Assembly: GCA_950295325.1 (NCBI GenBank) | Contig: OX485807.1 | Span: 20,369,666 to 20,433,665, forward strand | Direction: 5' to 3' | Length of the DNA stretch: 64,000 bases | From: Polytrichum commune | Taxonomy: Eukaryota > Streptophyta > Polytrichopsida > Polytrichales > Polytrichaceae | In this document: positions 48,924 to 61,674 of the stretch, one piece after another | How the letters are laid out: each line of letters opens with the position of its first letter | Position numbering within the stretch: the first letter of the stretch is position 1 | Notes under the pieces: generated by a model | The model's input: only the letters and a program-made list of their open reading frames with translations | What the model was told of the DNA's origin: nothing | Database searches by the model: none | Translations under genes and position numbers: made by a program

Positions 48924-50100
48924 AAGTTGCTGCTCAACAATATGAGAATGCAGTCTTGAATCTGCCACCTACAGTTATACATTTGGAAATGGCCAATGAT
49001 CGACAATGGTGTGTTGAGCGGATGGTATGGGATATTATTTCATATTCACAGGTGCAATGGACTCGGCTGGTATGGGTTCAAATTAGTGTCTCTTCAGCTT
49101 AACATTGCTCAAACAAGGTTTGGAGGTTTCGTTGTCCACGTGAAGGTTCATGATTTCAATCGCTTTTCATCATGGACAAGCATTCCTGATGTGGGCTCTA
49201 GTTACGCGATCTTGCTTTGGATAATCTGTTTTGGAAAGTGAGTAAAAGAGGCATAACTCCTCATGCTACAACACGGTTCGCTGCGTTAAGCATTTGGATA
49301 ACGGGCTCACATTCATGCCGGTACAATGTACGGGCGTAATTTTTTCTTTTTTCTTTTTCTTTTCTTTTCTTTTGGAAAGTGAGAGTAGCTACACTTGAAA
49401 AGTACGTGTAATGTTAAAATTATTTTATTTTTTGGTCAAAAGTGGGTAGGAAATCTTGAGTGGACATTGAACACCCCACGAACTTTTCGGGGGAGGTAGA
49501 TTAGGGCAGGGTGAGCCCCCCAAAAAGAAATCTAGATTTTTTGGACTTGGCTGACAACTTTTGCATGCCCGCCCGACTTCGAAAAAATCATTGCCCCTTG
49601 CATTCTTGAAGGCCACTTATTCACAAATCCCATATTGAGTGCACTTCACCTTCAAGATCTAAAATACACTATATATGTTCACTTTCATTAAGTAAATAAG
49701 CAATTGACTGGGATACTTTTTGAAGTGAATCAATCAATAAAGCATGTAATTAACTTGGAAGTCCAAAATATAACAAAACCTTCATAATTGCACTAAGGTT
49801 ATAATTGTTGTGACTTACCATTGAAAGGATCGTTGTCATTCTAAACTGGAACTAAAATTATTTTTTCTTTTTAGTATCATGTTTTGTCAACAAAACAACG
49901 CCCTGATACAGCAGTGCCTGAGAGTGATTCCCGGGACTGCTAAGGTTCAAACAAGCATAATTGCGTCAATACTTGTCTGAATGAGGCAAGTGAGGAGTCC
50001 ATCGGCATCTACGTGAAGCGTAGATGAAGATGAAGTGGTTGCTTATTACCATGAGACATCATACAAGGAAGATATGATGGTCTGAAGCTGCTGGGGGCTT
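48924..50100. other. P450 5' flank and spacer
   Basis: Contains the expected P450 promoter on the minus strand; no TATA box was confidently placed. A T-rich pyrimidine run occurs near 49340-49375. The 5' edge of the gypsy LTR further right could not be located. Confidence 0.3.
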
Positions 50101-50578
50101 CTAGGCCCAGCGGCTAAGGGAAAATGTCTACTGGGCCCCAACTCTTGGTAGAGAGACAAGAGGTTTCTTGAGGGTGGGGTAGGGGCCCCGCGTAGAGTCC
50201 TAGAGGCTTATATGGGTGAGGTGGTGTGGCCTCACCCACCCGAGGTTGAACAACACGGCCTCCATGGGCATTGGCCCAATTTGAGGCCATAGTTGCCTAA
50301 TATGGTTCGGGTTGTTGTAGTGTTGCTCTGGCAATGCGATGATCAACATAAGATTGGACTTCCATGGATGGAAGTCCACATCTAAGGATTGGTTACCGAT
50401 TAAGGGGGTGAGTCCCGAAAGCAAAGTAGGAGGGTTGGTTCCCCTCTTATGAATTACAAGGTCCGGGGTAGGAGGAGCTAACCATTAGCATGGCGGAATG
50501 CGAAGGGTTAGCGCTCGTAACCTTTGCTAGAATTGAAAATTGGCAAGATTGTTAAGGGGGCTAGCAAGGGTTGCGACA
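50100..50578 (+). repeat. Gypsy-type LTR, 3' part (5' border unresolved)
   Basis: Sequence ending in TTGCGACA at 50578 is followed after CC by a primer-binding site, so it is the right end of a 5' LTR in plus orientation. The left border lies somewhere between about 49880 and 50100; a TG near 49884 is a candidate but unsupported. Confidence 0.5.
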
Positions 50579-50580
50579 CC

Positions 50581-50592
50581 TGGTATCAGAGC
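50581..50592 (+). other. Primer-binding site (initiator Met tRNA)
   Basis: TGGTATCAGAGC, two bases after the LTR end. This is the standard plant LTR-retrotransposon PBS complementary to the 3' end of initiator methionyl-tRNA. Confidence 0.85.
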
Positions 50593-52475
50593 AGGGTTCC
50601 AATATTTGAGCTAGTAGTTTGAGGGAGACATGGCTATCAAAAATGCGGGTTATGATGGTGAGGCCTTGGTTTCCAATAGGTTGTGAGGCTCAAATTTGAA
50701 CAAGGATCATGTGCAAATGGAGTTTGACTATACCATTGGTTTTAATGACAATGGTGGGCATGAGGGCTGATTCGATAAAGAAAATGAAGGAGTTCTTTGA
50801 AAGGGCTCCCGCAAACCTCGAAATGTATTCGGGGGCTAAAATACCAAATGCACCCGAAAGCTTGGAAGGTGGTAATGTTGGATTGAAATTCCAAATCAAA
50901 ATGCTTAGAATGTGGTGATGTTGGAATTGGTGCAAATGAGGCACCCGGGGCCTCTTAAGGCCCATGTGTACTATTCAAACGCACAAATGAAGGATACACC
51001 TAAAATGGACGAACTTTGTAAGAAATGCATCATTTTAGGTGGGGTTTCAAAAGCGGGTGGTGAATACCATGTTCGAATTTCCCAAAATTTATTAAGGTCA
51101 TGGCGGGGATCATTGCAAGAGAATTGAAGCTGATGGTCCCGAAGACAAAAAAAAGCTGGCTTCGCGGACCAAGCCAAATCTTGTTGTTGCCGTGGACCGA
51201 ATGTTAGACGATGGCTTTGTAACCGAGGCTAGTAGCCTTAAGCCAAGGCCAAGTCTTTTGTATATCATGGCCCGAATCAATGAAAAAAATATCTCATGTG
51301 CTGACAAAGAGGCAAGGCATTCCTTTATGAGCCCAAAGCTCACAAGGGAGTTGGGGCTTGCGGACCGGTAAAGCGGACAAGCCCACCAAAGTGCAATTTG
51401 CAAAGGGTGACTGCATGAGGCAAAGGAGACAGCGATGCATGTAACCTTTCAATGTAGGACATTGGATTTTTGACAAGATTTCATACTATGTGAAATAAAT
51501 GAGGTGCATGTCATTGTTAAGGTCACCTTCTTTGGAACTCACATGATAGATGTGAGGCGCAAGCCGGTGAGCTTGCGGTACATTTGTGATGTGTCATGAT
51601 GGCAAAGAATTGAACTACAAATTGACGAGGACTCCTATGGTAGGAGGAACCAAGTCGAATTTGGTCTTAATGGACCAAATGAATAAACGGAAAAATATAA
51701 TAATAATGGTCGTGGTTCAATTGGAACAACTCCAAAGATACAAGAATATATTCACCGATGTGTTGCTCAAAATGTTACCACCAAGGAGTGGAAAACAACT
51801 TTGCTCAACGAGATATTGAGTTCTTGAAGTATGTGGTGACAAATGAAGTTGGTGGACAAATATGAAGAATGTCAAGGCAATCCAATAGGAGAATTGGCCC
51901 TTGACTCAAAAAGGCTTAGATTATTGGATGGCTTAGCCAACTACTACCACCACATCATTCGAGATTTTTCTAAGGTTGCTAGGACCTTATTCAACTTGCT
52001 GAAAAATGGCTATCCCAAGAGTGGGATGAGCCTTGTCACCAAGCCTTTGGGGAGCTCAAAAGCTAGTTCTCTTCACAATATGTGGTCAAGTTCCCAGGTT
52101 TTCAAAAGCATTTTGAGGTGCATATGAAGGCGAGGGACTTCATCATTGGCGGATGTTGATGCAAGATGCATGACCATTGCATATAAGAGTATTAAGCTCG
52201 ATGGTTGTCGAACCTTGTCCGGCTTGTGAAAGAAATGGCTATCCCAAGAGTGGGATTAGCCTTGACACCAAGCCTTTGGGGAGCCTAAGAGCAAGTTGTC
52301 TTCGCCGCCCGTGCTCAAGTTTGCGGAGTTTGCCAAACCTTTTGAGATGCATACGGGGGTGAGTGACTTTGCCATTGACGGATGTTGATCCAAGATGGAT
52401 GACCATTGCATATGAAAGCATTAAGCTCAATGGTTGTTGAACCTTGTCCAGCTTGTGCAAGAAATGGCTATCCCA
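50593..52475 (+). pseudogene. Gypsy (Ty3) gag-pol relic
   Basis: A heavily broken plus-strand polyprotein. A gag-like start lies near 50700-50920. The clearest part is LDGLANYYHHIIRDFSKVAR followed by LFNLLKNG (about 51930-52007), the connection between reverse transcriptase and RNase H in gypsy elements. After a frame change come SQEWDEPCHQAFGELKS and KFPGFQKHFEVHM, the start of gypsy RNase H. Most of the protease, RT palm and integrase is missing or unrecognisable. The RNase H start is then repeated (see the repeat at 52007-52475). The element ends at the junction with the copia relic near 52480. Confidence 0.65.
52007..52475. repeat. Partial triplication inside the gypsy RNase H region
   Basis: TGGCTATCCCAAGA recurs near 52007, 52232 and 52465. 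The first two are each followed by a similar GTGGGATxAGCCTTG...CACCAAGCCTTTGGGGAGC block, and the GACCATTGCATAT...ATTAAGCTC block also occurs twice (about 52170 and 52405). The unit length is about 230 bp. The copies have diverged, so the duplication is not recent. The third unit is cut by the copia sequence. Confidence 0.65.
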
Positions 52476-52484
52476 AGAATCTCT

Positions 52485-55045
52485 GTTGCAGATTAGGAGG
52501 TGGCCATTGTCTCGAACCATAAATCAAGAAGATGGTGGATCTGAAGACCAAGACAGAACGTGGTCTTGTCAAGAAGTTTTATGTCAAAATGTTGGATTAA
52601 CAATTTCTGAGTATATTGGCAAATGTCAAAGTGCCAATAATATTAAGATCATCAATATAAACCGCTACAATAACAAATCCAACAGAGATAGAATAAGTAA
52701 AAATGCAGGGGAGGGTAGGGTTATGTGTGAAACCTTTAGCGCTCAAGAAATTACACATGTGGTGATTACAGGTATAACCAACATGTTTAAGGCCATATAA
52801 TGCCTTAAATATCTTAAGGCCAGTGTACATACTGGGAGTAGGAGATGGAGTATGGGAAAAAAAAACCAAGTGGGGGTGAAAGAATGAGGATGGTATCCAA
52901 AATACCATGTAGATAGGCGATGACAACATCAAGTAAGTATATATGAAGGGACAATTGGACTGTAAAGGCAAGAAAAAATCGGAAAGATACTATATCCGTA
53001 ACTGGAGGGTAAGTATGGTAAAAATCAACCCCTAATATTTGACAAAAACCTTGTACTATCAATCATACCTTATAACGAGTGACATTGCCTCGTGCATCAA
53101 TCTTACGGGTGAAAATAAGCTTATAACCAATCGATGGCTTCTGTAAATCTGTAAAAATAAATCCAAACACTCTGTGCTTACGTAAGGATGCATAATCTGC
53201 CTTGAAAGTAGTCTGCCACTTAGGCCAATCCAAACGGGATTGGGCTTTAGCCAAAGAGGTGGGATCATAATCAAGTGTATCAGAGGTAAACAATGCATAG
53301 GGTTTTGGATTCTTCCGACGAGTAGTAAATGCGGGTGCGCATCGTTTATGGGATAAAATATTTCCCATTTTAGAAAGAGAGTTTCTAACAATACGAGAGC
53401 CTAATGAGAAACCATCAGGAATATTTTCTACCATGGTTTTGAGGTGAAATAGCTTTGCTACTTCAATGTTTGGGAGGAATGTAAGGGGGTCTAGATTAAG
53501 GGTCAAGGTCTCTAGGGCGGTAAATATAAGGGGTAGAGGGGATGAACATGATGATATACGCGGGAAAATGGTCTCTATAAACTTACAATTTGCAAATCTA
53601 GCCTTAAGAAGGATTCTGGTTGAAAGAACAAACTAGCATACAATGGAAAGATTATAATCAAATCCAATGTATATGCTTTATTGGCAGTGAGGACGGATTG
53701 TATGTCTTTTAGGTTAGGGTATAGATACCCAGATCTGACATCCAAAAATACGACTATGGAATACATCTGGGGTTAGGCCAAAAAAAAGTTCATGTGGGAT
53801 TTGAACATTTAGCACGGTTGGACGTAACCTAAATAATGCGGTTGCATGTAAAATAACATGACCCAAAAGAGATGAAGGAAGATTAGTATGGAGAAGAAGA
53901 GGCCTAGTGACAAGCTGAATGTTTTTTATGAAAACCTTAGCTAGTCCGTTCTAAGAGTGCTAATAAAAAACATAATATGTCAAGGAAATTCATGTGGCGG
54001 TACAATAATCCTTAAAAAGATAAGATCTAAATTTTTGGACATTATTCATACGTAGGTATTTAATATGATAATCTGAAAAATGGCTACGGTATCGCAAAAC
54101 CATCACCTTGCATCCTGGGAACCGACCCCCTTGCATCCCGGGAAATGACCCTTTCGTGCTTTGTGGGCCTACCTCCTTGGTGTTGTGAATAGAATGACTA
54201 GAATAGGCATTGACAAGCCACCCTAATCCCACTTTGAAGCAACCCGAGATAGAATGGAGCATGTTACCTAGCCTGCATGAAGGTAGTGGAGGCCGCTATG
54301 AGGTGGCACCACTAATGGCACCTAAAACCGTCACTTCGTGGGCCTAGACACTTCTACACCGCCGGGTACGGTTCAAGGTTGTAGAGTGTTGGCAATTGGG
54401 AGGCGTTTATAGGTGTTGGTTTTGGATGGGGTGTTGGTTTTAGCACCCTCTACCTTATGTAGAAAGTCGGATCAGATGCAAGGTGCATTATAAAAGTAAA
54501 TATAACTATATCAGAAAATAGATTCGGCTGTAGCTAAACAACTGTGTGTTTACCATATACAGATACTATGTTACTACAGTGACTAAAATGTAGACAGATT
54601 TGTATAAAGGGACCTTTGACGTTGGATGACAAGGACTTCGGCATCGGACAACAATCTCTCTAAAGGTTTGTCGAATTATGTTAGGACTCAAACATTCTGA
54701 TGTAAGCTGCCATAGAGCTACCTGAAACTGTAAATTCAAACTATCTAAGATCTGTCCGAGAGTATAAGAACTCAAAATGGTAGGACTCAAACACACTCAA
54801 ACAGATTTAAACATATTCAAGTGGATTCAAACTATCTTCAAGCAGACTGAATCTATCTAAGAGCTGTCTCATCAAGACTCAAACAAGACAAATTCAATCA
54901 GACTTAAGCATAGTCGATTAGGCTTCAGTGGACTTAATCAGATTCAAGTTGTTTCAAGTAAAATCGAGCAGATTCAAGCTATCATACTATCAGATTATCA
55001 GAACTGCAGACTCAAATCGCAAGTTGAAGGAGCGCAAGAGAGCGA
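52485..55045 (-). pseudogene. Copia (Ty1) polyprotein relic
   Basis: Minus-strand order: integrase C-terminal part (PHELFFGLTPDVFHSRIFGC, about 53830-53740), RT start (WPKWQTTFKADYASLRKHRV, about 53240), RT middle (QGFCQILGVDFYHTYPPVTD and DVVIAYLHG, about 53050-52900), KALYGLKHVG and the catalytic YIDD (about 52830-52650), and LDKTTFCLGLQI near 52530. Stops and frameshifts break it at several points, and the part from 52485 downstream (RNase H, 3' LTR) is absent. The gag/protease region (55045-53970) is short and replaced by repetitive sequence with TTCAAGC-like units. The 5' LTR and PBS are at 55046-55317. Confidence 0.7.
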
Positions 55046-55059
55046 AAGTGCTGATAACG
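55046..55059 (-). other. Copia primer-binding region
   Basis: On the minus strand CGTTATCAGCACT directly follows the LTR end ACAACA. A GTTATCAGCAC stretch in this position is common in plant copia elements and is thought to pair with an internal part of initiator Met tRNA. Confidence 0.5.
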
Positions 55060-55317
55060 TGTTGTAAAGAAAAGATAGGTAGTACTAAGATAGACGAGAG
55101 TAGATAGAATTCTCCATACCCGTGAGAGGTGGGAGGTTCAATTTATATAAAGTATGGTATGGGCAGTCTTAATGAGTTGACACGTGCTACTACCTATGAG
55201 TATCTACTATGAAGGCGCAACCTTCCTTAACCCTGGATCCTCTCATTAATAATACATCCACCCACCTATTAATGAAGGGGATTTCGAGGTTGTTGTGTTG
55301 GCATTCCAATCACAACA
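55060..55317 (-). repeat. Copia 5' LTR (minus orientation)
   Basis: 258 bp with TG...CA ends (TGTTGTGATTGG to TTTACAACA on the minus strand). It is related along its whole length to the LTR at 8222-8494, with a 15-bp or so indel where the copy at 8.4 kb has GAGCCACGTGGGAG. The PBS-like stretch follows, then the copia relic, so this is the 5' LTR. Confidence 0.75.
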
Positions 55318-56692
55318 TAATCCACAATTTTGGAGTTCACATGCCTCTCAAGTAGAGGTGGTCAAAGTTCATTGATCGGGTGATGGATGTCTCTCATTTT
55401 GAACTTGAATGACATCTTTAGAGCATGTTTGCTTTGAGGTGTTGCCCAAATTGCTAACAATAGTTGATTTTTTATAATGGGCACCACCCACATGCAAGAA
55501 ATTTTGCATGTTTGCTCATATCTTAGTGACCTTTGCAAGGATCGAACTCGTTTTGGAGCATTGTTCTCCTTCATATCAAAGTAAAATCTAACATGACTTG
55601 CACCTATTTATTCCTTTAACATATAAGAATCATCGTGCCAAGTGGGAAGCACAAATGATGATGTTAGATAGCGATCTAGAATAGTCTCCTTGTAAGAGAT
55701 GACTCATTGGGTCACTAAGGGTGAGCCCTGGGCAATAAAGGGTTGAGGTATTCAACTTATCAAAAATTTGCACCTGATGAATGAGTAAATTTACAATGCA
55801 ATCACGGTTGACATAATCAACTATACATGGAAGTATGTAGCTCAAATACAAGTTTATGTGCAATCTAAATAGAACCTTAAAGACACTTAAGAGAGCTTGC
55901 CATGTAGGACAAATGATAAATTTTGAACAAATAAATAAAAACACTTTCATGCGGGTTATACAAATAAAAAACCTAGAATCTTCAAAATTATTAAGGTTCT
56001 ATGAAAGGGGGAACTAAAACATGAAACTAAAAGTAAAGAAGTTTAAATACATATGCAACCTACAAAAATTTGCAGAGTTGTTTCAAAAGATGGCTCTTTT
56101 AGTATCCATTAATGTTCAATTGCTAGGTGAGAATTGTCACAAAATTAGCCTCATTGTGGGCAAGAGTCATCTATTAGATGAAGATATTGTTCACTTGTTT
56201 TGGAACACTTTTTATACGGCCTCATTAAGCAGGTAGATCCTAGATTAGCCATTATAATTGGCCAAAGTTGGTGCTTCTTAAAGCTTCTTACATCTTTCTT
56301 ACATCACCACTATGATTGACCTATATGGTGCAATTTTGTACTTAATGCGACATATGATTATCTAGTCATTTTTAACATAGTCTTACTAACCATTGCACTC
56401 ACTTGCTAGTGGGTTGATGATGGAAAACAAAGTTCTCATAGTGACAAATTGAGTAGAAAGCAATGCATGCACCTTTGTCCATGTTTGTCACAAAAATGGA
56501 TGCCATCTTGTTGCTTACAAAGTAGATGACCACATTTTCAAGGAATTTTGCAATCGCTTCGGGAGTCCCTTCACAAGAGCTTGTAGTTGGTCCTACCTCA
56601 TAGCCTCCACCAATGGACAAGGATGAGGAACCGCCTCCGGAGGTTACAAGAAAATATCATTTGAGTAAGTGAGTTTAGCCTCAAATGATTCG

Positions 56693-56696
<4 letters not shown>

Positions 56697-56722
<26 letters not shown>
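56697..56722. repeat. (TA)n microsatellite
   Basis: About 13 perfect TA units. Confidence 0.9.
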
Positions 56723-56725
<3 letters not shown>

Positions 56726-57968
56726 TTCAATTGTGGTCATTTCTCAATGTAATACAAACGTTTGTGCACAATGTTGGTAGAATGATGAACTTGGTGGCAT
56801 TCCCTCCGTAGAAATGTAGAAATGCTATTCCAAACAAAGGCATCAAAGGACGCGGGGGGGGGGGGGGAGGGACAATTAGATATTTGACAATACCATCCAC
56901 CATAAGTTTGATTGGATTGAATTGCACTGGATATGACTAGATTGATTGCATATGGCCGGTATGGAACATGAAAGGCATTGGATTTGACACTGTAAATAAA
57001 ACAAAAAGTTTGAGCATGTCACTTAGCTTTGTGTGACTTAATTTCTTTCTCTCTAGTCATTTCTCAAGCTTAAGTGATTTCTAGAATTTAGTGTGCTACA
57101 TGCTCCATACTTGGAATGTGATAGCAATTGTGTAGTTCATGTTGAAGTTAGCAACAACCTTGAAATTCATGATGACCCCTAAATCTCATGCCACTTTTGT
57201 AGTTTGTGATCATAGAGAAAATCATTCATTACATTAATTGCATTTGTTACACCCTGATGTACTTATATCACACATAAAATATATTACCTATTATGCCAAA
57301 CTACCACGAGTATAGAATACTAGTGGGTGTATTAACAAGTTATTCTTCCTCTCCCTCACTGCTCACACGATAGCATTGCTCCAAGCTTGGGTGATGGGGA
57401 TTCAAGGGAATAACATGGTTCTCACTACTTCAATGGCTTGACTTATAAGTGTTGCCAAAAGGCTAGTGTTACTTTTTAGGAACACTTACCTTCATTTTTC
57501 AATTTTAGTTGAGGCATTTAGACGTTAAACTTTCGACCTGAAAAGTACCAAACATAATAACCGAGATTTGATATTACTCAACATTCAACATATGTTCATA
57601 ATATATTTACTACTAAACATGATCTACTGTTCAAATCACATAAGGTTAGCTTGTCTAATTCGCTAACTTATCTTTATCCAATGCCCACATTTGCGTTTTG
57701 TGTGGTTGAGTGTGCATTTAACCTTTTATTGCTTGTGAGAGCTCCAAAGGCTCTTTCTTAAAAAGAGAGGGCACCATGGAGCCACGTCATGTCTTCATCC
57801 TTGGCGGCCACCCCATTTGCCATGCATAATCTTTAGTGTAATAAGAATAGATAGGTGCAAGTCACATTGGATTTTGGTTTGATTCGCAAAAGGACGATGT
57901 TCAAAAGTGATTTTGAAGCTTGTCAAAGGTCATTAAGACTACAATGAGGAAGAAAATTTCTCGTTCAT

Positions 57969-58018
57969 GGTGTTGCCCACTACAAGGTTTAGCCATCTTT
58001 AGTAGAGTGGGCAACACC
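57969..58018. repeat. Perfect 13-bp inverted repeat with 24-nt loop
   Basis: GGTGTTGCCCACT at 57969-57981 pairs exactly with AGTGGGCAACACC at 58006-58018. It could form a stable stem-loop on either strand. It may be a remnant of a small transposon end pair or a short hairpin; no function is shown. Confidence 0.6.
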
Positions 58019-59273
58019 CCAAACAAAACATGCTTCAAAAATGGCATCCAATTGGTGAACTTCGACCACTATAGAATAGGCTTATGAACTCCAAGTTAAA
58101 AAAAATTGAACTTTCAAATAATTTTGTATTCCAAATGTATATAAGTATTTCTCCTTCTATCTAGGTTCCTCATCTATCCCATCATCCACGTTTCATAATA
58201 AGTAATTTTCACTACAGTAGTTGCCCCAACTTGAGAGTTTCAACATTATGATTGCTGGATCTACTCAAATTTTGTTCAAACAAAGAGATTTTTCTTCCTG
58301 TGTCTTCATAATGGAGTTGGTATCCACATAATAGTAGTTGATGATAGTGAATTTGATTGTCATCGACATCAAGAGTGGTATGGAAGTTCCAAGTTCATTG
58401 GAGTGCACCCGTGGGCAATAAAGGGTTAAGAACGGACACTCAAGAAACATGCATTTGAATAAGATTGGACTACGTGCTCATGATGTTTCATTTATTATAT
58501 ACTCAATATTCAAGATAATTGGGGGGGGGGGGGGTTGAGGACATTCTGCATGAAGAAAAAAATCTTCACTTTGATGCTTAATGAAAGATTCACATGAGCT
58601 CCATAAATTATGAGGAAACATAATAGTCTGTAGTAAGGGATATATGCTCATTTTATAAATTAAATGACAAAGTACAACGAAACTCAAATTCACAATGAGA
58701 CCATGAGAATAAAAGTCCCTTGATTCAAGCATTCAACACCATTGTCCTCAAGGCCCACTAAACATGCATGGGCTGTTGAAAATGTAATCAAATGGCTATG
58801 TCCTTGATTTTTGGGTTTCTTCATTATCTCATGCTACCTAATAATGTGTTCAATATCCTAAAAGAAGTGGATGCAGAGGTGAAAGTGTTTGGTGTAAGGT
58901 AGAGTTGTACCTTTCTTCACTAGCCCACTTCTCCTACAATTTTTAACACACTATAAAATACAAGATAGTTAGCAAATCCAAATCGCAATTGTGGCTACTT
59001 TCCTCACAATTTTTAGAGCTCATATGAATATCTTATTCAATATCAAAGTGAAGATTCTTATGCTTGTTAAGTGGTTATAAATGCTCTATTCCCCCCCCCC
59101 CCCAAGTTATTTTATAAAATAATGACTATTGAACTTAAAATAGTTATCAAATTTTGAACAAGTAGTCGATTCTCTTCTACACAATTTTATTTATTTTTAT
59201 ATATTTGTTCTAGGAGACCCACCTAACCACATACCATTCAAATAAGATAAGTAACCGAGTGAGGCACATCTAA

Positions 59274-59877
59274 GGAGTTGTTTACACCATGGACGATGAA
59301 GTTGTCCCAAGGCCCTGTAAAATCTGTGATTGGTTGTTGAACTTATCCCAAGACCACTTCGTTTTACACCAAGGAAAAAATGTCAGAGTGACCATGGAGT
59401 TAAAGGTCCCCGAAAGACGTATTCTACGGCCTACATCATCCACTAACATGGTCCAACGGTTTTTTGGGTGGGAGAGGCAAAAAAGGTGCTTTGATAGAAA
59501 AAGGCAAGAGCCCATGACAAAGAAATATTGTTATAATAATATTTTAACGAAGTTTCTATGGGGGAAGAGAAGATGGAGACAAGAGAAGACAAGAGAATGG
59601 TCAAAATTGATTTTTGTTTCAAAAATGCCCTTTTTGGACACTTATATATATATATATATATAATATCATATTATATTAAAAAACCAACACATTCACTTTT
59701 TGGTGCATGGTCATTCCACTTGAGGTACAGTCGGTTAACACCTAGCGAGAGGCCCAAAGACTTTGTAAATTGATTGTTTTAAGAAAACTGACCATGGAAA
59801 TTGGACCATCAAGTCGGACCATGAAAAAAGGCCATCATCCATGGTCCGACTTCATGGTCCATGGTGTAAACCGGCCC
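59274..59877. mobile_element. 604-bp Tourist-like MITE
   Basis: Flanked by TAA on both sides (59271-59273 and 59878-59880). The left end reads GGAGTTGTTTACACCATGG; the reverse complement of the right end reads GGGCCGGTTTACACCATGG, and both continue with AC.ATGAAGT. A 3-bp TAA duplication with GG-starting inverted ends fits the PIF/Harbinger (Tourist) type. An open frame inside (59289-59663) begins within the inverted repeat and is probably incidental. A TA run lies near 59645-59662. Confidence 0.75.
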
Positions 59878-59880
59878 TAA

Positions 59881-61672
59881 GATATCTTAGCCACTTGCCA
59901 TGATCATGACCTAGAAAAAGAGAGCTAGAGTTCGATTAGTCTCAATGTGACCTATTGTTGCACTTTGTCGGTAATTAATAATGAAGTGGGCCCTCGTACC
60001 ACGTCCATGAATCAATAGGAGGGCCATAGAGTTAAATTGTTAGATCCGACATCATGGTAAGTCAAGTCGAAAGTTATGGGTTTTTAGTAATGGGCCTTGC
60101 AAGGACGGGGCCACATTAACACCTTCACATGTGGCCATTGAGTAACTTATTACCCGCTCGGCCTTTGTGTTGACACTTGTACTCCCCCATTTGTGCCAAA
60201 TTCAAGTGGGAGTGAACGTGGGACTTGGTACCGTAGTTGTGAGGCCTCCTAAGTTACTTATAATATTATCAAGACAATTAGCACTTGTCCTTTTTGGGCT
60301 TTGGAATCAATGTACCCGTCATTCACATCCCTGAGGGTACGTGGGCCTTATGTGGTCACTAAAGGTAGAGGGTGCTTCTAACACCGTCACTTTTTGGAAG
60401 CATGATGAAAGTAGACCAAGTAAGTGGGGTTGACACACTTAAGGCCGTTTTATACTAGACCTTGAGGGTCCTTGACCCGTGATATACAAATTATATGATT
60501 GTTCAAGAAGTAGAAGACGGTCTAAGTTCACGTAACACTAGATTTTGGAGACACGAGGGACCAAAGAAATTTAAGTGGATGAAAATATGCATGGTTTCCT
60601 ACATGGTAACGAGTGGATAAATATTGGATATTGCATTAGGCTCATCGAAAGGAGGGAGTCTAATACAATATAAGTGGCCATGACAATCAATTAAATTGTC
60701 ATTGGTTCTTAAAATTATTATTTGCGATGGTGGGTCTATTGAATCTATACCAAGCAGAACTATGTGATCATATTTGCACACAACAACCAAGGCTCGTCCT
60801 TCACAGTCCATTACAAGAACAACAAAAACAAATCATAATATGTATTACTTAATATGTGAAAGCTTCTAAACAATACTTCAACCCCCATCGTCACCCCCCC
60901 CCCCTTCAACACACACACACCAACACATTACAAAGGGTGGATGGCAACTGATTTAGAGTCACAAGCAAAATTTATAATTGGAAAGCAAATGAGATGCAAC
61001 GTAATACTTAACACGATTTAAAGTCGCAATTAACATTAGATACACCATCTAGATTCTAGCACAAGATGCACATGGCTATATATATGTGCTAGAAAAAAAC
61101 TCATGCTAAAAGTTGCTTAATCTTTTATGAATCATGAAATGTTATTGGGGCAACAATTGAGTAATTTTCTTGCTAAGTATTGAATTCTCTTGTTTTGTAG
61201 CATGTTGTTGAGGGGTGATGAGTATTTCCTAACATGTCTAGAAGGTGAACTTGCATTCCTAAAACATCGAACCAAATACTTTTGGATGTGAAATGGTTTG
61301 AATTCTTTTAAGTCAAATAATTATAATATTGTTTTAAGGACCCATACGAGTGGGAATTCCAAGAGTGGGTGGGAACACTCCTCTTTCAAGGTATTGCCTT
61401 CTTATCTTTTTTACTCACATGCAAAAAATATTTATTAGAAATTCCAAATATTTTCACCCAAAATCCTTATTTACAATCCTCTAAGTAAAGACAAAGTGTT
61501 TTTACCATCCTAGAAACTCTATAGTCTTTGTTATCCAAAACTTAATGTAAATCAAGAGTGCCACTAGGTATACAAGCTCTCTCATGAGTCAATTAACATT
61601 ATTAATTAAAACCAAGGTGCTTCAGTTGACGTGCATGTGCAGATACATCTAGTCAACCACTAGTTCTCCAAC
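59881..61672. other. Intergenic, no gene recognised
   Basis: Contains a C-run near 60891-60903 and a GGTAGAGGGTGCT motif (about 60366) that is also present inverted near 54446, perhaps parts of one dispersed repeat. No coding or RNA gene could be supported. Confidence 0.3.
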
Positions 61673-61674
61673 TA

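Larger units (their letters stand above)
55318..59270. other. Long AT-rich spacer without a recognised gene
   Basis: Nearly 4 kb with only short open frames. It holds a TA microsatellite (56697-56722), G-runs near 56855 and 58519, a C-run near 59092 and a perfect 13-bp inverted repeat at 57969-58018. Two short stretches share GGGCAATAAAGGGTT (about 55730 and 58410), hinting at a dispersed repeat. Confidence 0.3.

Noticed and set aside
59289-59663. 124-residue open frame in the MITE
   Set aside because: Starts within the inverted repeat and ends in a TA microsatellite; no domain.
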